DNA of 64,000 nt from Ectopseudomonas mendocina (GTDB taxonomy: Bacteria > Pseudomonadota > Gammaproteobacteria > Pseudomonadales > Pseudomonadaceae), in NCBI RefSeq assembly GCF_016008875.1, contig NZ_JADTQG010000009.1, forward strand, positions 62,001-126,000. The letters are read 5' to 3'. Every line of letters starts with the position of its first letter. Position 1 is the stretch's first letter. The position numbers and the translations under genes are program-made. Shown piece by piece: positions 45,208 through 55,025 of this stretch. The notes beneath the pieces were generated by a model, which was given only the letters and a program-made list of their open reading frames with translations, searched no databases and had not been told where the DNA came from.

Positions 45208-45236
45208 CGTAACGGGCCAAACCGCGGCCCGTTACG
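45208..45236. repeat. Perfect 11-bp inverted repeat upstream of nudF
   Basis: CGTAACGGGCC-AAACCGC-GGCCCGTTACG, arms fully complementary, 18 bases upstream of the nudF start and 59 bases from the thiC stop. There is no T-tract, so it is not a standard terminator. It may be an operator or an RNA stem that affects nudF translation. Confidence 0.6.
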
Positions 45237-45294
45237 CATCACACTAGCGAGCATCCGCCCCGCCGATCAAGCCTGGCTGACGGAAAGTGCCTGG

Positions 45295-47437
<2,143 letters not shown>

Positions 47438-47449
47438 AAGAACTCTGGC

Positions 47450-47479
47450 AGTCTAAACAAGCTGGCGGGAGAAAACCAA
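47450..47479 (-). promoter_or_regulatory. Predicted sigma-70 promoter of thiC
   Basis: On the minus strand TTGGTT (47479-47474), 18 bases, TAGACT (47455-47450). Transcription would start near 47443, only a few bases before the riboswitch aptamer. Confidence 0.5.
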
Positions 47480-47668
47480 CCCGGCGGTCAATAAAGCTCG
47501 ACCCGTGCGTCGGAAAGCGACTGCTGATGACGCTGCTGCTGGATTGTTGCAGACGAGCAACATAGCTTGCCGCAGACTAGACTTATGCCGCTTGCGGCGC
47601 GCTTGACCCTCGTCAGTGGCGCCCCGTAGCCTTGCCGATTACCGCCTATTCAAGGATCGACATCCATC
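47480..47668 (+). other. Upstream region of tolC
   Basis: Noncoding interval between the thiC promoter and tolC. It contains an inverted repeat TGTTGC-AGACGA-GCAACA (47545-47562) that could be an operator, and TAGACT at 47578-47583 that could be a -10 box without a clear -35. AAGGA (47652-47656) is the likely tolC ribosome site. Nothing else was recognised. Confidence 0.35.
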
Positions 47669-49111
47669 ATGTTGCGCAGACTTTCCCTGGCAATCGCCGT
47701 GGCCGCCGCTTCGGTGGGCCTGGTTCAGGCCGCAGAGGCCCCGCTGTCGAGCAAGACCGACCTGGTCACCGTTTATCAGGAAGCGGCGAACAACAATGCC
47801 GATATCGCCGCCGCGCGTGCCGACTATCAGGCCCGCCGCGAAGTCGTGCCGCAGGCACGTGCCGGCTTGTTGCCCAACCTGTCTGCCGGCGCCAACTACG
47901 GTGACACGCGCACCGAAGTCGATTCCCCCAACGCTACCCTCTCGCGTAGCGGCCTGGTCTACCAGGCCAACCTCAGCCAGCCGCTGTTTCGCGCCGACCG
48001 CTGGTTCCAACTGCAGGCGGCCGAGGCCACCAGCGAGCAGGCTGCGCTGGAGCTGTCGGCCACCGAGCAGAACCTGATCCTGCAGAGTGCAGAGACTTAC
48101 TTCGAGGTGCTGCGCGCTCAGGACACCCTGGCCTCGACCAGGGCCGAGGAGGCGGCGTTCAAACGCCAGCTGGACCAGGCCAACGAGCGTTTCGATGTCG
48201 GCCTGTCCGACAAAACCGATGTGCTCGAGGCGCAGGCCGGTTTCGACACTGCCCGTGCCAATCGCCTGCTCGCCGACCGCGCGGTGGATGATGCCTTCGA
48301 AGCCCTGGTGACGTTGACCAATCGTGATTACGTGGCGGTCGAAGGGATCGTCCACACCCTGCCGGTGCTGGCGCCGACACCGAACGATGCCAAGTCCTGG
48401 GTCGATACTGCCGCCGCGCAGAACCTCAACCTGCAGGCCAGTCTGTATGCCGTGACGGCCGCGGAAGAAAACCTGCGCCAGCGCAAGGCCGGCCATGCGC
48501 CGACCCTGGACGCGGTCGCCAGCTACCAGAAGGGCGACAATGACAGTTTGGGCTTCAGCAACTCCGGTTCGCCGCTGTCGCCAGGCTATAGTGGCGACGT
48601 CTCGCAGCGCTCCATCGGCCTGCAACTGAACATCCCGATCTACAGTGGCGGCCTGACCAGCTCGCAAGTTCGCGAGGCCTACCAGCGCCTCGGCCAGACC
48701 GAGCAGCTGCGCGAAAGCCTGCGCCGCCAGGTGGTGCAGAACACCCGCAATCTGTTCCGCGCAGTGAATACCGATGTGGAAACCGTGCAGGCGCGTCGCC
48801 AGTCGATCATCTCCAACCAGAGTGCGCTGGAGGCCACCGAGATCGGCTATCAGGTCGGCACCCGCAACATCGTCGACGTGCTCGATGCTCAGCGCCAGCT
48901 TTACAGTGCGGTGCGCAACTACAACAACGCGCGTTACGACTACATCCTCAACAACCTGCGCCTCAAGCAGGCGGCCGGCACCCTCAGCCCAGCCGACCTG
49001 GAGGCGCTGGGCAGCTTCCTCAAGCCGGACTACAACCCGGACAAGGATTTCCTGCCGCCGGACCTAGCCTCTGCCGCCGAGGAGCGTCTGCAAGGCAATC
49101 CGGATTTTTGA
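47669..49111 (+). CDS. tolC: TolC family outer-membrane efflux/secretion channel
   Basis: Trimeric outer-membrane exit duct that docks with tripartite pumps and type I secretion systems. The 480 residues have a signal peptide (MLRRLSLAIAVAAASVGLVQ, cleavage after AQA/AA region), the two OEP repeats with LSQPLFRADRWFQLQAAEAT and LNIPIYSGGLTSSQVREAY, and the TolC-type VGTRNIVDVLDAQRQLYSA. AAGGA lies 12 bases upstream of ATG 47669. It is divergent from thiC and ends in a clear terminator. No inner-membrane pump genes are next to it. Confidence 0.92.
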   Translation: MLRRLSLAIAVAAASVGLVQAAEAPLSSKTDLVTVYQEAANNNADIAAARADYQARREVVPQARAGLLPNLSAGANYGDTRTEVDSPNATLSRSGLVYQANLSQPLFRADRWFQLQAAEATSEQAALELSATEQNLILQSAETYFEVLRAQDTLASTRAEEAAFKRQLDQANERFDVGLSDKTDVLEAQAGFDTARANRLLADRAVDDAFEALVTLTNRDYVAVEGIVHTLPVLAPTPNDAKSWVDTAAAQNLNLQASLYAVTAAEENLRQRKAGHAPTLDAVASYQKGDNDSLGFSNSGSPLSPGYSGDVSQRSIGLQLNIPIYSGGLTSSQVREAYQRLGQTEQLRESLRRQVVQNTRNLFRAVNTDVETVQARRQSIISNQSALEATEIGYQVGTRNIVDVLDAQRQLYSAVRNYNNARYDYILNNLRLKQAAGTLSPADLEALGSFLKPDYNPDKDFLPPDLASAAEERLQGNPDF

Positions 49112-49127
49112 GCCATTTGCTGGGATG

Positions 49128-49160
49128 AAAAAGCCCGACGCAAGTCGGGCTTTTGCTTTT
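49128..49160 (+). terminator. Rho-independent terminator of tolC
   Basis: AAGCCCGAC-GCAA-GTCGGGCTT, a 9-bp stem closed by a GNRA tetraloop and followed by TTGCTTTT, 17 bases after the tolC stop. Confidence 0.9.
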
Positions 49161-49186
49161 AAGCGCGGTGGCGTATCTGACAGAGC

Positions 49187-49265
49187 GTAGGGTGGTCCGG
49201 GCGCGATCCGCTTCAGCCTACCAACTGCGGCCAGTCTTGATGTGGTGGGCTGAAGCCCACCCTAC
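49187..49265. repeat. Inverted pair of REP-like units (BIME-like)
   Basis: Left unit GTAGGGTGG (49187-49195) and GCTTCAGCCTACC (49210-49222) are mirrored by GGTGGGCTGAAGC (49244-49256) and CCACCCTAC (49257-49265), with one mismatch in the second pair. The right unit alone is a palindrome, GGTGGGCT-GA-AGCCCACC. It resembles GTAGGGTGGGCTTCAGCCCACC-type intergenic repeats of pseudomonads. Confidence 0.75.
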
Positions 49266-49282
49266 CGATTGACAGCCGTAAC

Positions 49283-49297
49283 CCGGATTGCATCCGG
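49283..49297. repeat. Second REP-like palindrome at the 3' end of waaA
   Basis: CCGGAT-TGC-ATCCGG inside GTAACCCGGATTGCATCCGG, ending on the base before the waaA stop codon. It resembles the GTAGCCCGGATGCAATCCGGG repeats of some pseudomonads. Confidence 0.6.
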
Positions 49298-50563
49298 CTA
49301 CAGAAGACGTTGCAACCCATCCAGTAGTCGCTCCAGCGCGCCCTGGTTGGCCTTGAGCACGTTCAGGCCGGCCTGGCTCATACGCTGCATTTCGTCCGGC
49401 TCGCCCAGCAGCGTCACGACCCTGCCGGCCAACTGCTCGGCATCTTCCACTTCACTAAGGGCGCCGGCCTCGCGCAACTGCGCGGCGATTTCCAGGAAGT
49501 TGAACAGGTGCGGGCCGCTCAACACGGGTTTGCCCAGGGCCGCCGGCTCCAGCAGGTTGTGGCCGCCGTTGGCCACCAGGCTGCCACCGACGAAGGCGAT
49601 ATCTGCCAGGGCATAGAGAAACAGCAGCTCGCCCATGGTGTCGCCCAGCAGCACCTGATCAACAGGCTGGACAGCTTCGCCGGTGGAGCGACGGCGAGTC
49701 GTCATGCCCTGGCTCAGGCACAAATCATGGACGGTGTTGAAGCGCTCCGGGTGACGTGGCACCAGGATTAGCAGTGCGTCCGATTGGGCCTTCAAGAACT
49801 GACGGTGGGCGGCGAGGATGATCTCGTCCTCACCTGCGTGGGTGCTGGCAGCGATCCACACCGGGCGCTGCTCGGCCTGCCACTGGCGGCGCAGTTCAGC
49901 CGCCCGCTGTGGTAGTTCGGCATCGATCTTCAAGTCGAACTTGATCGAGCCGGTCACTTCCACGCAGCCAGGGCGAGCACCCAGGGTGAGAAAGCGTTGC
50001 GCCTCGGTCTCAGTCTGCACGGCGATCAGCGACAGCTCGGCGAGCATCGGCGCGGTGAGTTTGGCAAAGCGGGCATAGCCGCGTGCCGAGCGCTCGGACA
50101 GGCGTGCATTGGCCAGCGTTACCGGAATGCCGCGGCTGGCGCACTGGTGGATATGGTTCGGCCACAGCTCGGTTTCCATCACCACGGCCAGGCGTGGTTG
50201 TACGCGGTCGAGAAAGCGTGCGGCGGCCCAGGGCAGGTCGTAGGGCAGGTAGCAGTGCTGCACACTTTCACCGAACAGCGCCTGGATTCGTTCGGAGCCG
50301 GTCGGCGTCATGCAGGTCACGGTAATCGGCAGTTCGGGGTAGCGCGCCTGCAATGCGCGGATCATCGGCGCGGCGGCGATGCTTTCGCCCACCGATACCG
50401 CGTGCACCCAAATGCCGCCTGGTTTCATTGCCGGCAGGCCGAGAGAGAAACGTTCGTTGATGCGGTGCGCATAAGCCGGCGCCTTGCGTGCGCGCAGCGC
50501 CAGGCGCAGGGCGATCAGGGGAAGGGCCAGGTGCAGTAGCAGCGTGTAGAGGAGTCTGTTCAT
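49298..50563 (-). CDS. waaA: 3-deoxy-D-manno-octulosonic acid (Kdo) transferase
   Basis: Transfers Kdo from CMP-Kdo to lipid IVA, the first LPS core step. The 421-residue GT30 enzyme starts MNRLLYTLLLHLALPLIALR, a membrane anchor, followed by the catalytic E60 in IWVHAVSVGES and GT-B motifs TCMTPTGSERI, VVMETELWPNHI, LVPRHPERF and FVGGSLVANGGHNLLEPA. The start ATG 50563 gives the family N-terminus; upstream in-frame codons belong to a shadow extension. The stop abuts a REP-like palindrome. Confidence 0.96.
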   Translation of the reverse strand: MNRLLYTLLLHLALPLIALRLALRARKAPAYAHRINERFSLGLPAMKPGGIWVHAVSVGESIAAAPMIRALQARYPELPITVTCMTPTGSERIQALFGESVQHCYLPYDLPWAAARFLDRVQPRLAVVMETELWPNHIHQCASRGIPVTLANARLSERSARGYARFAKLTAPMLAELSLIAVQTETEAQRFLTLGARPGCVEVTGSIKFDLKIDAELPQRAAELRRQWQAEQRPVWIAASTHAGEDEIILAAHRQFLKAQSDALLILVPRHPERFNTVHDLCLSQGMTTRRRSTGEAVQPVDQVLLGDTMGELLFLYALADIAFVGGSLVANGGHNLLEPAALGKPVLSGPHLFNFLEIAAQLREAGALSEVEDAEQLAGRVVTLLGEPDEMQRMSQAGLNVLKANQGALERLLDGLQRLL

Positions 50564-50606
50564 GGGGGCGCAGCTTAGCGTCGCCAGCCATGCGCTGGAA
50601 GGGTAG

Positions 50607-51494
50607 TCATGCCTGCGGGCGCAACAGTTCGCGTGCCAGGCAATCGGCCAGCCAGTTGGCTGCGGGGCCGAGCGCGCCGTCGCGGCGGGTGACCAGCTCA
50701 ACCACCAGCGGCAGTGGCGCCCAGTCGCTGCGCAGTTCCTGCAGGTGGCCCTGGTACGTCGGATATTGCGCCACATGGCGCGGCAGCCAGGCCCAGCCAA
50801 CGCCGCGAATCACCAGCTCGGCCATGACGTAGAAGCTGTCGGCGCGCCACACCAGCGGGCTGATCTGCTCGCCACCGGGGTAATGGCTGTCCTGCGGCGT
50901 CATCAGCAATTGGCGGTGTTCGGCCAGGTCGCGGCGTTCGACACTGGCGAGTCCAGCCAGCGGATGGTTCGGGCTGCACACCGTGACCATTTCGATGGTG
51001 CCCAGGCGTTGGCTCTCCAGCTCCCGCGGCATCTGTTCGTGATGGAACAGCAGGCCCAGATCCGCCTGGTGCTGCAGCAGCTTGCGCGCCACGTCGCCCT
51101 GCGCGCCGCTGGAAAGCTGGACCTCCAGCAAGGGGAAGGCTGCGGCGAGCGCCTCCAGGCTCGCCAGCACCGGCTGGTAGGGCATGGCCTCATCCTGCGC
51201 CAGGCGTAGACGCGCCTCTTCGCCTCGGGCCAGACCCAGCGCACGGCCGTCGAGCCGTTCGCATTGCTGCAGCACGCTGCGCGCCTGTTCCAACAGGGCC
51301 TTGCCGGCTTCGGTCAATTGCGGCTGGCGCCCGCTGCTGCGCTCGAAGAGGGTAACGCCGAGATCGCTTTCCAGCAGGGCGATGGCGGTGCTGACCGCAG
51401 ACTGCGCACGCCCGGTTTCACGAGCCACGGCAGAAAAGGAGCGGCATTCGGCGGTGCGTACGAACAGGTGCAGCTGATCGAGATTCCAGTTCAT
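50607..51494 (-). CDS. LysR-family transcriptional regulator
   Basis: A 295-residue regulator with the N-terminal winged helix-turn-helix (LHLFVRTAECRSFSAVARET and RAQSAVSTAIALLESDLGV) and a LysR substrate-binding domain. It is divergent from the SMR efflux gene emrE; the 88-base gap holds a perfect inverted repeat with LysR T-N11-A spacing. The same pair exists in P. aeruginosa (PA4989-PA4990). It probably controls itself and emrE; the inducer is unknown. waaA starts 43 bases after its stop, so read-through into waaA is possible. Confidence 0.9.
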   Translation of the reverse strand: MNWNLDQLHLFVRTAECRSFSAVARETGRAQSAVSTAIALLESDLGVTLFERSSGRQPQLTEAGKALLEQARSVLQQCERLDGRALGLARGEEARLRLAQDEAMPYQPVLASLEALAAAFPLLEVQLSSGAQGDVARKLLQHQADLGLLFHHEQMPRELESQRLGTIEMVTVCSPNHPLAGLASVERRDLAEHRQLLMTPQDSHYPGGEQISPLVWRADSFYVMAELVIRGVGWAWLPRHVAQYPTYQGHLQELRSDWAPLPLVVELVTRRDGALGPAANWLADCLARELLRPQA

Positions 51495-51499
51495 GGCGA

Positions 51500-51520
51500 C
51501 CTATCTCAAAAACAGATAGG
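51500..51520. promoter_or_regulatory. LysR-type binding site in the LysR-emrE gap
   Basis: CCTATCT-CAAAAAC-AGATAGG, perfect 7-bp arms with a 7-base spacer; T51504 and A51516 give the T-N11-A pattern of LysR regulators. It begins five bases upstream of the LysR gene start and lies just upstream of the predicted emrE -35 box. Confidence 0.65.
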
Positions 51521-51527
51521 CAATGAC

Positions 51528-51555
51528 TTTATCCCATCATCGAAGAATCTAGAAT
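51528..51555 (+). promoter_or_regulatory. Predicted promoter of emrE
   Basis: TTTATC (51528-51533), 16 bases, TAGAAT (51550-51555). The -10 box is good and the -35 poor, which suits a promoter helped by an activator bound at the LysR site upstream. Confidence 0.4.
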
Positions 51556-51582
51556 GGCGACCATTGTTCAGGAGCCGCCATC

Positions 51583-51915
51583 ATGCCCGGATACCTCTAT
51601 CTCGCCATCGCCATCGCGGCCGAGGTGGTCGCCACCACCTCGATGAAGGCGATCGATGGTTTCAACAAACCCTTGCCGCTGCTGCTGGTGGTTGGCGGGT
51701 ACGGCATCGCGTTCTGGATGCTGACGCTGGTGGTGCGCACCATTCCGGTGGGCATCGCCTACGCCATCTGGGCGGGCTTAGGCATCGTATTGGTCAGCGT
51801 CGCCGCGATGTTCATCTACCAGCAGAAGCTCGACCTGCCAGCCGTACTGGGCATGGGGCTGATCGTCAGTGGCGTGGTGGTGATCCAACTGTTCTCGCAA
51901 TCGACCGGGCATTGA
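51583..51915 (+). CDS. emrE: Small multidrug resistance efflux protein, EmrE-like
   Basis: Proton-coupled antiporter for quaternary ammonium and other cationic compounds, active as a dimer in the inner membrane. The 110 residues form four membrane helices; the proton/substrate glutamate is E14 in AIAIAAEVVATTSM, followed by YAIWAGLGIVLVSV with the conserved Trp. It closely resembles P. aeruginosa PA4990 as recalled. GGAGCC lies upstream of ATG 51583. Divergent from a LysR regulator. Confidence 0.93.
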   Translation: MPGYLYLAIAIAAEVVATTSMKAIDGFNKPLPLLLVVGGYGIAFWMLTLVVRTIPVGIAYAIWAGLGIVLVSVAAMFIYQQKLDLPAVLGMGLIVSGVVVIQLFSQSTGH

Positions 51916-51976
51916 TGGCCGCGGGGCAGGCGGCTGACGCGTTATACTGCGCGCCTGTTTTCGCCGAGGCCCGTTC

Positions 51977-53152
51977 ATGTCCCAGTCTCTCAGCACCGAT
52001 GTCCTGATCGTTGGTGGCGGTATCGCCGGCCTCTGGCTCAACGCCCGCCTGCGTCAGCAGGGCTTTGCCAGCATTTTGGTGGAGCGCGGCAGCCTGGGCG
52101 GCGGGCAGAGCCTCAAATCGCAAGGCATCATCCATGGCGGCGCCAAGTACGCGCTGCATGGCGCGTTGACCGGCGCGTCCGAGGCCATCGCCGACATGCC
52201 GCGACGCTGGCGCGAGGCGCTGGCGGGCAATGGTGAGCTGGACCTTTCCAGTGTGCGTGTTCTCTCCGATGCCCATTACCTGTGGTCGCCCGGTACTCTG
52301 GCCGGCAACCTCACCAGTTTCTTCGCCAGCAAGGCGGTGCGCGGCCGAGTCGATCAAGTCAAGGGCGAGCAATTGCCGCCGGCGCTGCAGCATCCGAAGT
52401 TCAAGGGCAAGGTCTATCGACTGGCCGAGTTGGTGCTCGACGTGCCGAGCCTGATCGCCCGTCTGGCCGAACTGGCTGGCGACGGCCTGCTGGCTGCCGA
52501 GCGTATCGAGCCGCTGCAGGACAATGGCGAACTGTGCGGGCTGATCGTCGACGGCCGCGAGATTCGCGCACAGCGCGTGGTGCTCAGTGCCGGCGCCGGT
52601 AACGCCGAGCTGCTCGCGGCGTTGGGTATCGAGCAGCCGGCGCAGCAGTTGCGTCCCTTGCATATGGTGCTGGCCAAGGGGCCGGCGCTGAAGCCGCTGT
52701 ACGCTCACTGCCTCGGCGGCGGACCCAAGCCGCGGGTGACCGTTACCACCCATCCGGCGGCCGATGGTCAGTGGGTCTGGTATCTGGGCGGCGATCTGGC
52801 CGAAGCCGATGGGGTCGCCCGCGACGAGGCGGCGCAGATCCAGGCCGCGCAGAAGGAAATGGCGGCGTTGCTGCCGTGGGTCGATCAGAGCCAGACGCGC
52901 TGGGCCACGCTGCGTGTGGATCGCGCCGAACCCGCGCAGTCGGGCCTGGTGCGGCCGGACAACGCCTTTCTCGCCGAACAGCAGCGCCTGTTGGTAGGTT
53001 GGCCAACCAAGCTGGCGCTGGCGCCGGACTTCGCCGATCGCGTGCTGGCCACGCTGCAGCGCGAGCATGTGCAGCCGGTAGGCCATGCGCCGCTGCCCGA
53101 ACTGCCGCGCCCGCCGCTGGGGCAGCCGGTATGGGAGGCGCTGCTGCCATGA
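51977..53152 (+). CDS. FAD-dependent oxidoreductase (DAO family)
   Basis: A 391-residue flavoprotein with the dinucleotide-binding motif VLIVGGGIAGLWLNARLRQ and LVERGSLGGGQS, and a DAO-type C-terminal half (RVVLSAGAGNAELLAALG). The homologue in P. aeruginosa is PA4991; the substrate is not known. GTTATACT at 51941 may be the -10 of its promoter. Its TGA overlaps the ATG of the aldo/keto reductase (ATGA), so the two enzymes are made together and may act on one pathway. Confidence 0.82.
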   Translation: MSQSLSTDVLIVGGGIAGLWLNARLRQQGFASILVERGSLGGGQSLKSQGIIHGGAKYALHGALTGASEAIADMPRRWREALAGNGELDLSSVRVLSDAHYLWSPGTLAGNLTSFFASKAVRGRVDQVKGEQLPPALQHPKFKGKVYRLAELVLDVPSLIARLAELAGDGLLAAERIEPLQDNGELCGLIVDGREIRAQRVVLSAGAGNAELLAALGIEQPAQQLRPLHMVLAKGPALKPLYAHCLGGGPKPRVTVTTHPAADGQWVWYLGGDLAEADGVARDEAAQIQAAQKEMAALLPWVDQSQTRWATLRVDRAEPAQSGLVRPDNAFLAEQQRLLVGWPTKLALAPDFADRVLATLQREHVQPVGHAPLPELPRPPLGQPVWEALLP

Positions 53153-53958
53153 GCACGTTGCACGATCTGCATCGCCCGCTGGGCTCCACCGGATTGCGGG
53201 TTTCGCCGCTGGGCCTGGGCACGGTCAAGCTCGGCCGCGACCAGGGCGTGAAGTACCCCAACGGCTTCACAATTCCCGACGACGCCCAGGCCCGTGCCCT
53301 GCTGAATCAGGCGCGCGAGCTGGGCATCAATCTGATCGATACCGCGCCGGCCTATGGCGTCAGCGAACAGCGCCTTGGCCCGCTGCTGCGTGGCCAGCGC
53401 GATGAATGGGTGATCGTCAGCAAGACGGGCGAAGAGTTCGAGCAAGGCCAGTCGCATTTCGATTTCTCCCCGGCGCACACGCGGCTGTCCGTGGAGCGCA
53501 GCCTCAAGCGTCTGCACACCGACCGCATCGACCTGCTGCTGGTGCATTCCGACGGCAATGACCTGAGGGTGCTGCAAGATACCGGCGTCTACGAGACGCT
53601 GGCCGAGCTCAAGCGCGAAGGCAAGATTCTCGCCTACGGTATTTCCGGCAAGACCGTTGAAGGCGGGTTGCTGGCGCTGGAGCAGGGCGACTGCGCCATG
53701 GTCACCTATAACCTCGGCGAGCAGGGCGAAAAACCCGTATTGGACTACGCTGCCAGTCACGCCAAGGGCATTCTGATCAAGAAGGCGCTGGCCAGCGGCC
53801 ACGCCTGCCTGGCCGAGGGTGTCGACCCGGTGCGCGCCAGCTTCGAGCTGATCTTCGCGCACCCGGGTGTCAGCAGCGCCATCGTTGGCACCATTACACC
53901 TGCCCACCTGGCGGCCAATGTGGCGACCGTGGCGGATGTCCTGCAGGGCCTTGGCTGA
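53149..53958 (+). CDS. Aldo/keto reductase
   Basis: A 269-residue NAD(P)H-dependent reductase with a TIM-barrel fold. The catalytic tetrad is visible: D64 and Y69 in LIDTAPAYG, K92 in VIVSKTGEE and H133 in LLLVHSDGND. The C-terminal cofactor region is VSSAIVGTITPAHLAANV. Start ATG 53149 overlaps the upstream stop; the longer frame from 52771 is a shadow of the flavoprotein gene. Substrate unknown. The 142 bases after it (53959-54100) show no clear terminator. Confidence 0.88.
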   Translation: MSTLHDLHRPLGSTGLRVSPLGLGTVKLGRDQGVKYPNGFTIPDDAQARALLNQARELGINLIDTAPAYGVSEQRLGPLLRGQRDEWVIVSKTGEEFEQGQSHFDFSPAHTRLSVERSLKRLHTDRIDLLLVHSDGNDLRVLQDTGVYETLAELKREGKILAYGISGKTVEGGLLALEQGDCAMVTYNLGEQGEKPVLDYAASHAKGILIKKALASGHACLAEGVDPVRASFELIFAHPGVSSAIVGTITPAHLAANVATVADVLQGLG

Positions 53959-54100
53959 GGCTGCGGTCACGTCCTCTTACAGCCTTGGGTTGTGTTGGGT
54001 GGCCGGCTTGGGGCAGCCTTGAACGGTTTTCGCTCAACCTGACCTCGCGTGAGCGCTGGCCGCCGAGCCGGTTCACGCCCAGACGGAACAAGGAGTCGAG

Positions 54101-55009
54101 ATGGCGCGTACGCTGATCCGCAAGGACCCGAGTAACTTCAAGACCCTGCCGCTGTTCGTCGAAGCCAGCCCGGACGGGCTGAGCTACCGGAGCCTAGGAC
54201 AGCCGCTGAACTTCCAGCAGATGCTCGAACGGCGTAGGCCGCTCGAAGTGGTCGACAGCTCGCGCTTTTCCGTGGAGCTGGCCAATCTCGGCGTGTCGGT
54301 GCGCCTTACCCTGCGCCTGCAGGGACGTGATTACTGGTTGCTGGTGCGCCAGCGCCGCCCTGATCGCGGCGACACCGTGCTCAAACTGATTTCCGGCTAC
54401 GTGCCGGCACATGAACTCAACCTGCCGCTGCTCACCGCCATTCAGGAGGTGGCCGAGGAATGTCTGCTGGAAAGCGCCGATGGCTGGTTGGCCGGGCGCT
54501 TCGGCGATACCTGGCTGCCGACGCCCTATCAGGGGGCCCTGCGTTACCGGCAAGCCAGCCATTTTCGCCTCAGCCCGCTGTCCGGCGCGGCGCGCCCGGT
54601 GCAATGCGGCAACCTGACCTTGCTGGAGCGCCCGCGCGCTTACGTGCATGTGCCGACAGCGTCCCTGCAACTGGTCTACGACCTGAGCCTGGAGCTGCCG
54701 CGTGATGCCCGACAGTTGAGCCTGTTCCATGTCGATGAGTGCCTGGAGGATGGCCGCCTAGTGGCGCGCCTGGAGCGTCGTCGGCCGGATATCTACCTGC
54801 TGGCGCTGCACCGGGGCGCGCCCAGTGGCGGCTTGTTCACCTTGCGTAAGGGGGGGCTGCAGGCGGCCAGCACTCGCGGGGTGTGGCTGTCGGAAAGCTT
54901 CGCCGAGCAGGATGGCTGGCTGGTGCGTGACGAGCGGGTTCGCTGGAAGGACTGGTTGCTGCGTTACGGCGTCAAGATGCCGCAGCGGCGGGCGCTGGCC
55001 AGCGCCTAA
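54101..55009 (+). CDS. Conserved pseudomonad protein of unknown function
   Basis: A 302-residue soluble protein starting MARTLIRKDPSNFKTLPLFV. Relatives in Pseudomonas are sometimes labelled 'metal ABC transporter ATPase', but I see no Walker A or signature motif, so that name is not supported. The middle LLTAIQEVAEECLLESADGW is weakly like a Nudix box (EVAEECLLE), and VRQRRPDRGDTVLKLISGYV precedes it, so a diverged Nudix-like fold is possible. AAGGAG precedes ATG 54101. It converges on the membrane protein gene at 55026. Confidence 0.75.
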   Translation: MARTLIRKDPSNFKTLPLFVEASPDGLSYRSLGQPLNFQQMLERRRPLEVVDSSRFSVELANLGVSVRLTLRLQGRDYWLLVRQRRPDRGDTVLKLISGYVPAHELNLPLLTAIQEVAEECLLESADGWLAGRFGDTWLPTPYQGALRYRQASHFRLSPLSGAARPVQCGNLTLLERPRAYVHVPTASLQLVYDLSLELPRDARQLSLFHVDECLEDGRLVARLERRRPDIYLLALHRGAPSGGLFTLRKGGLQAASTRGVWLSESFAEQDGWLVRDERVRWKDWLLRYGVKMPQRRALASA

Positions 55010-55025
55010 TCGATGAATCCGGGCG

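Noticed and set aside
54101..55009. 'Metal ABC transporter ATPase' annotation
   Set aside because: No Walker A, Walker B or LSGGQ motif is present in the 302 residues.
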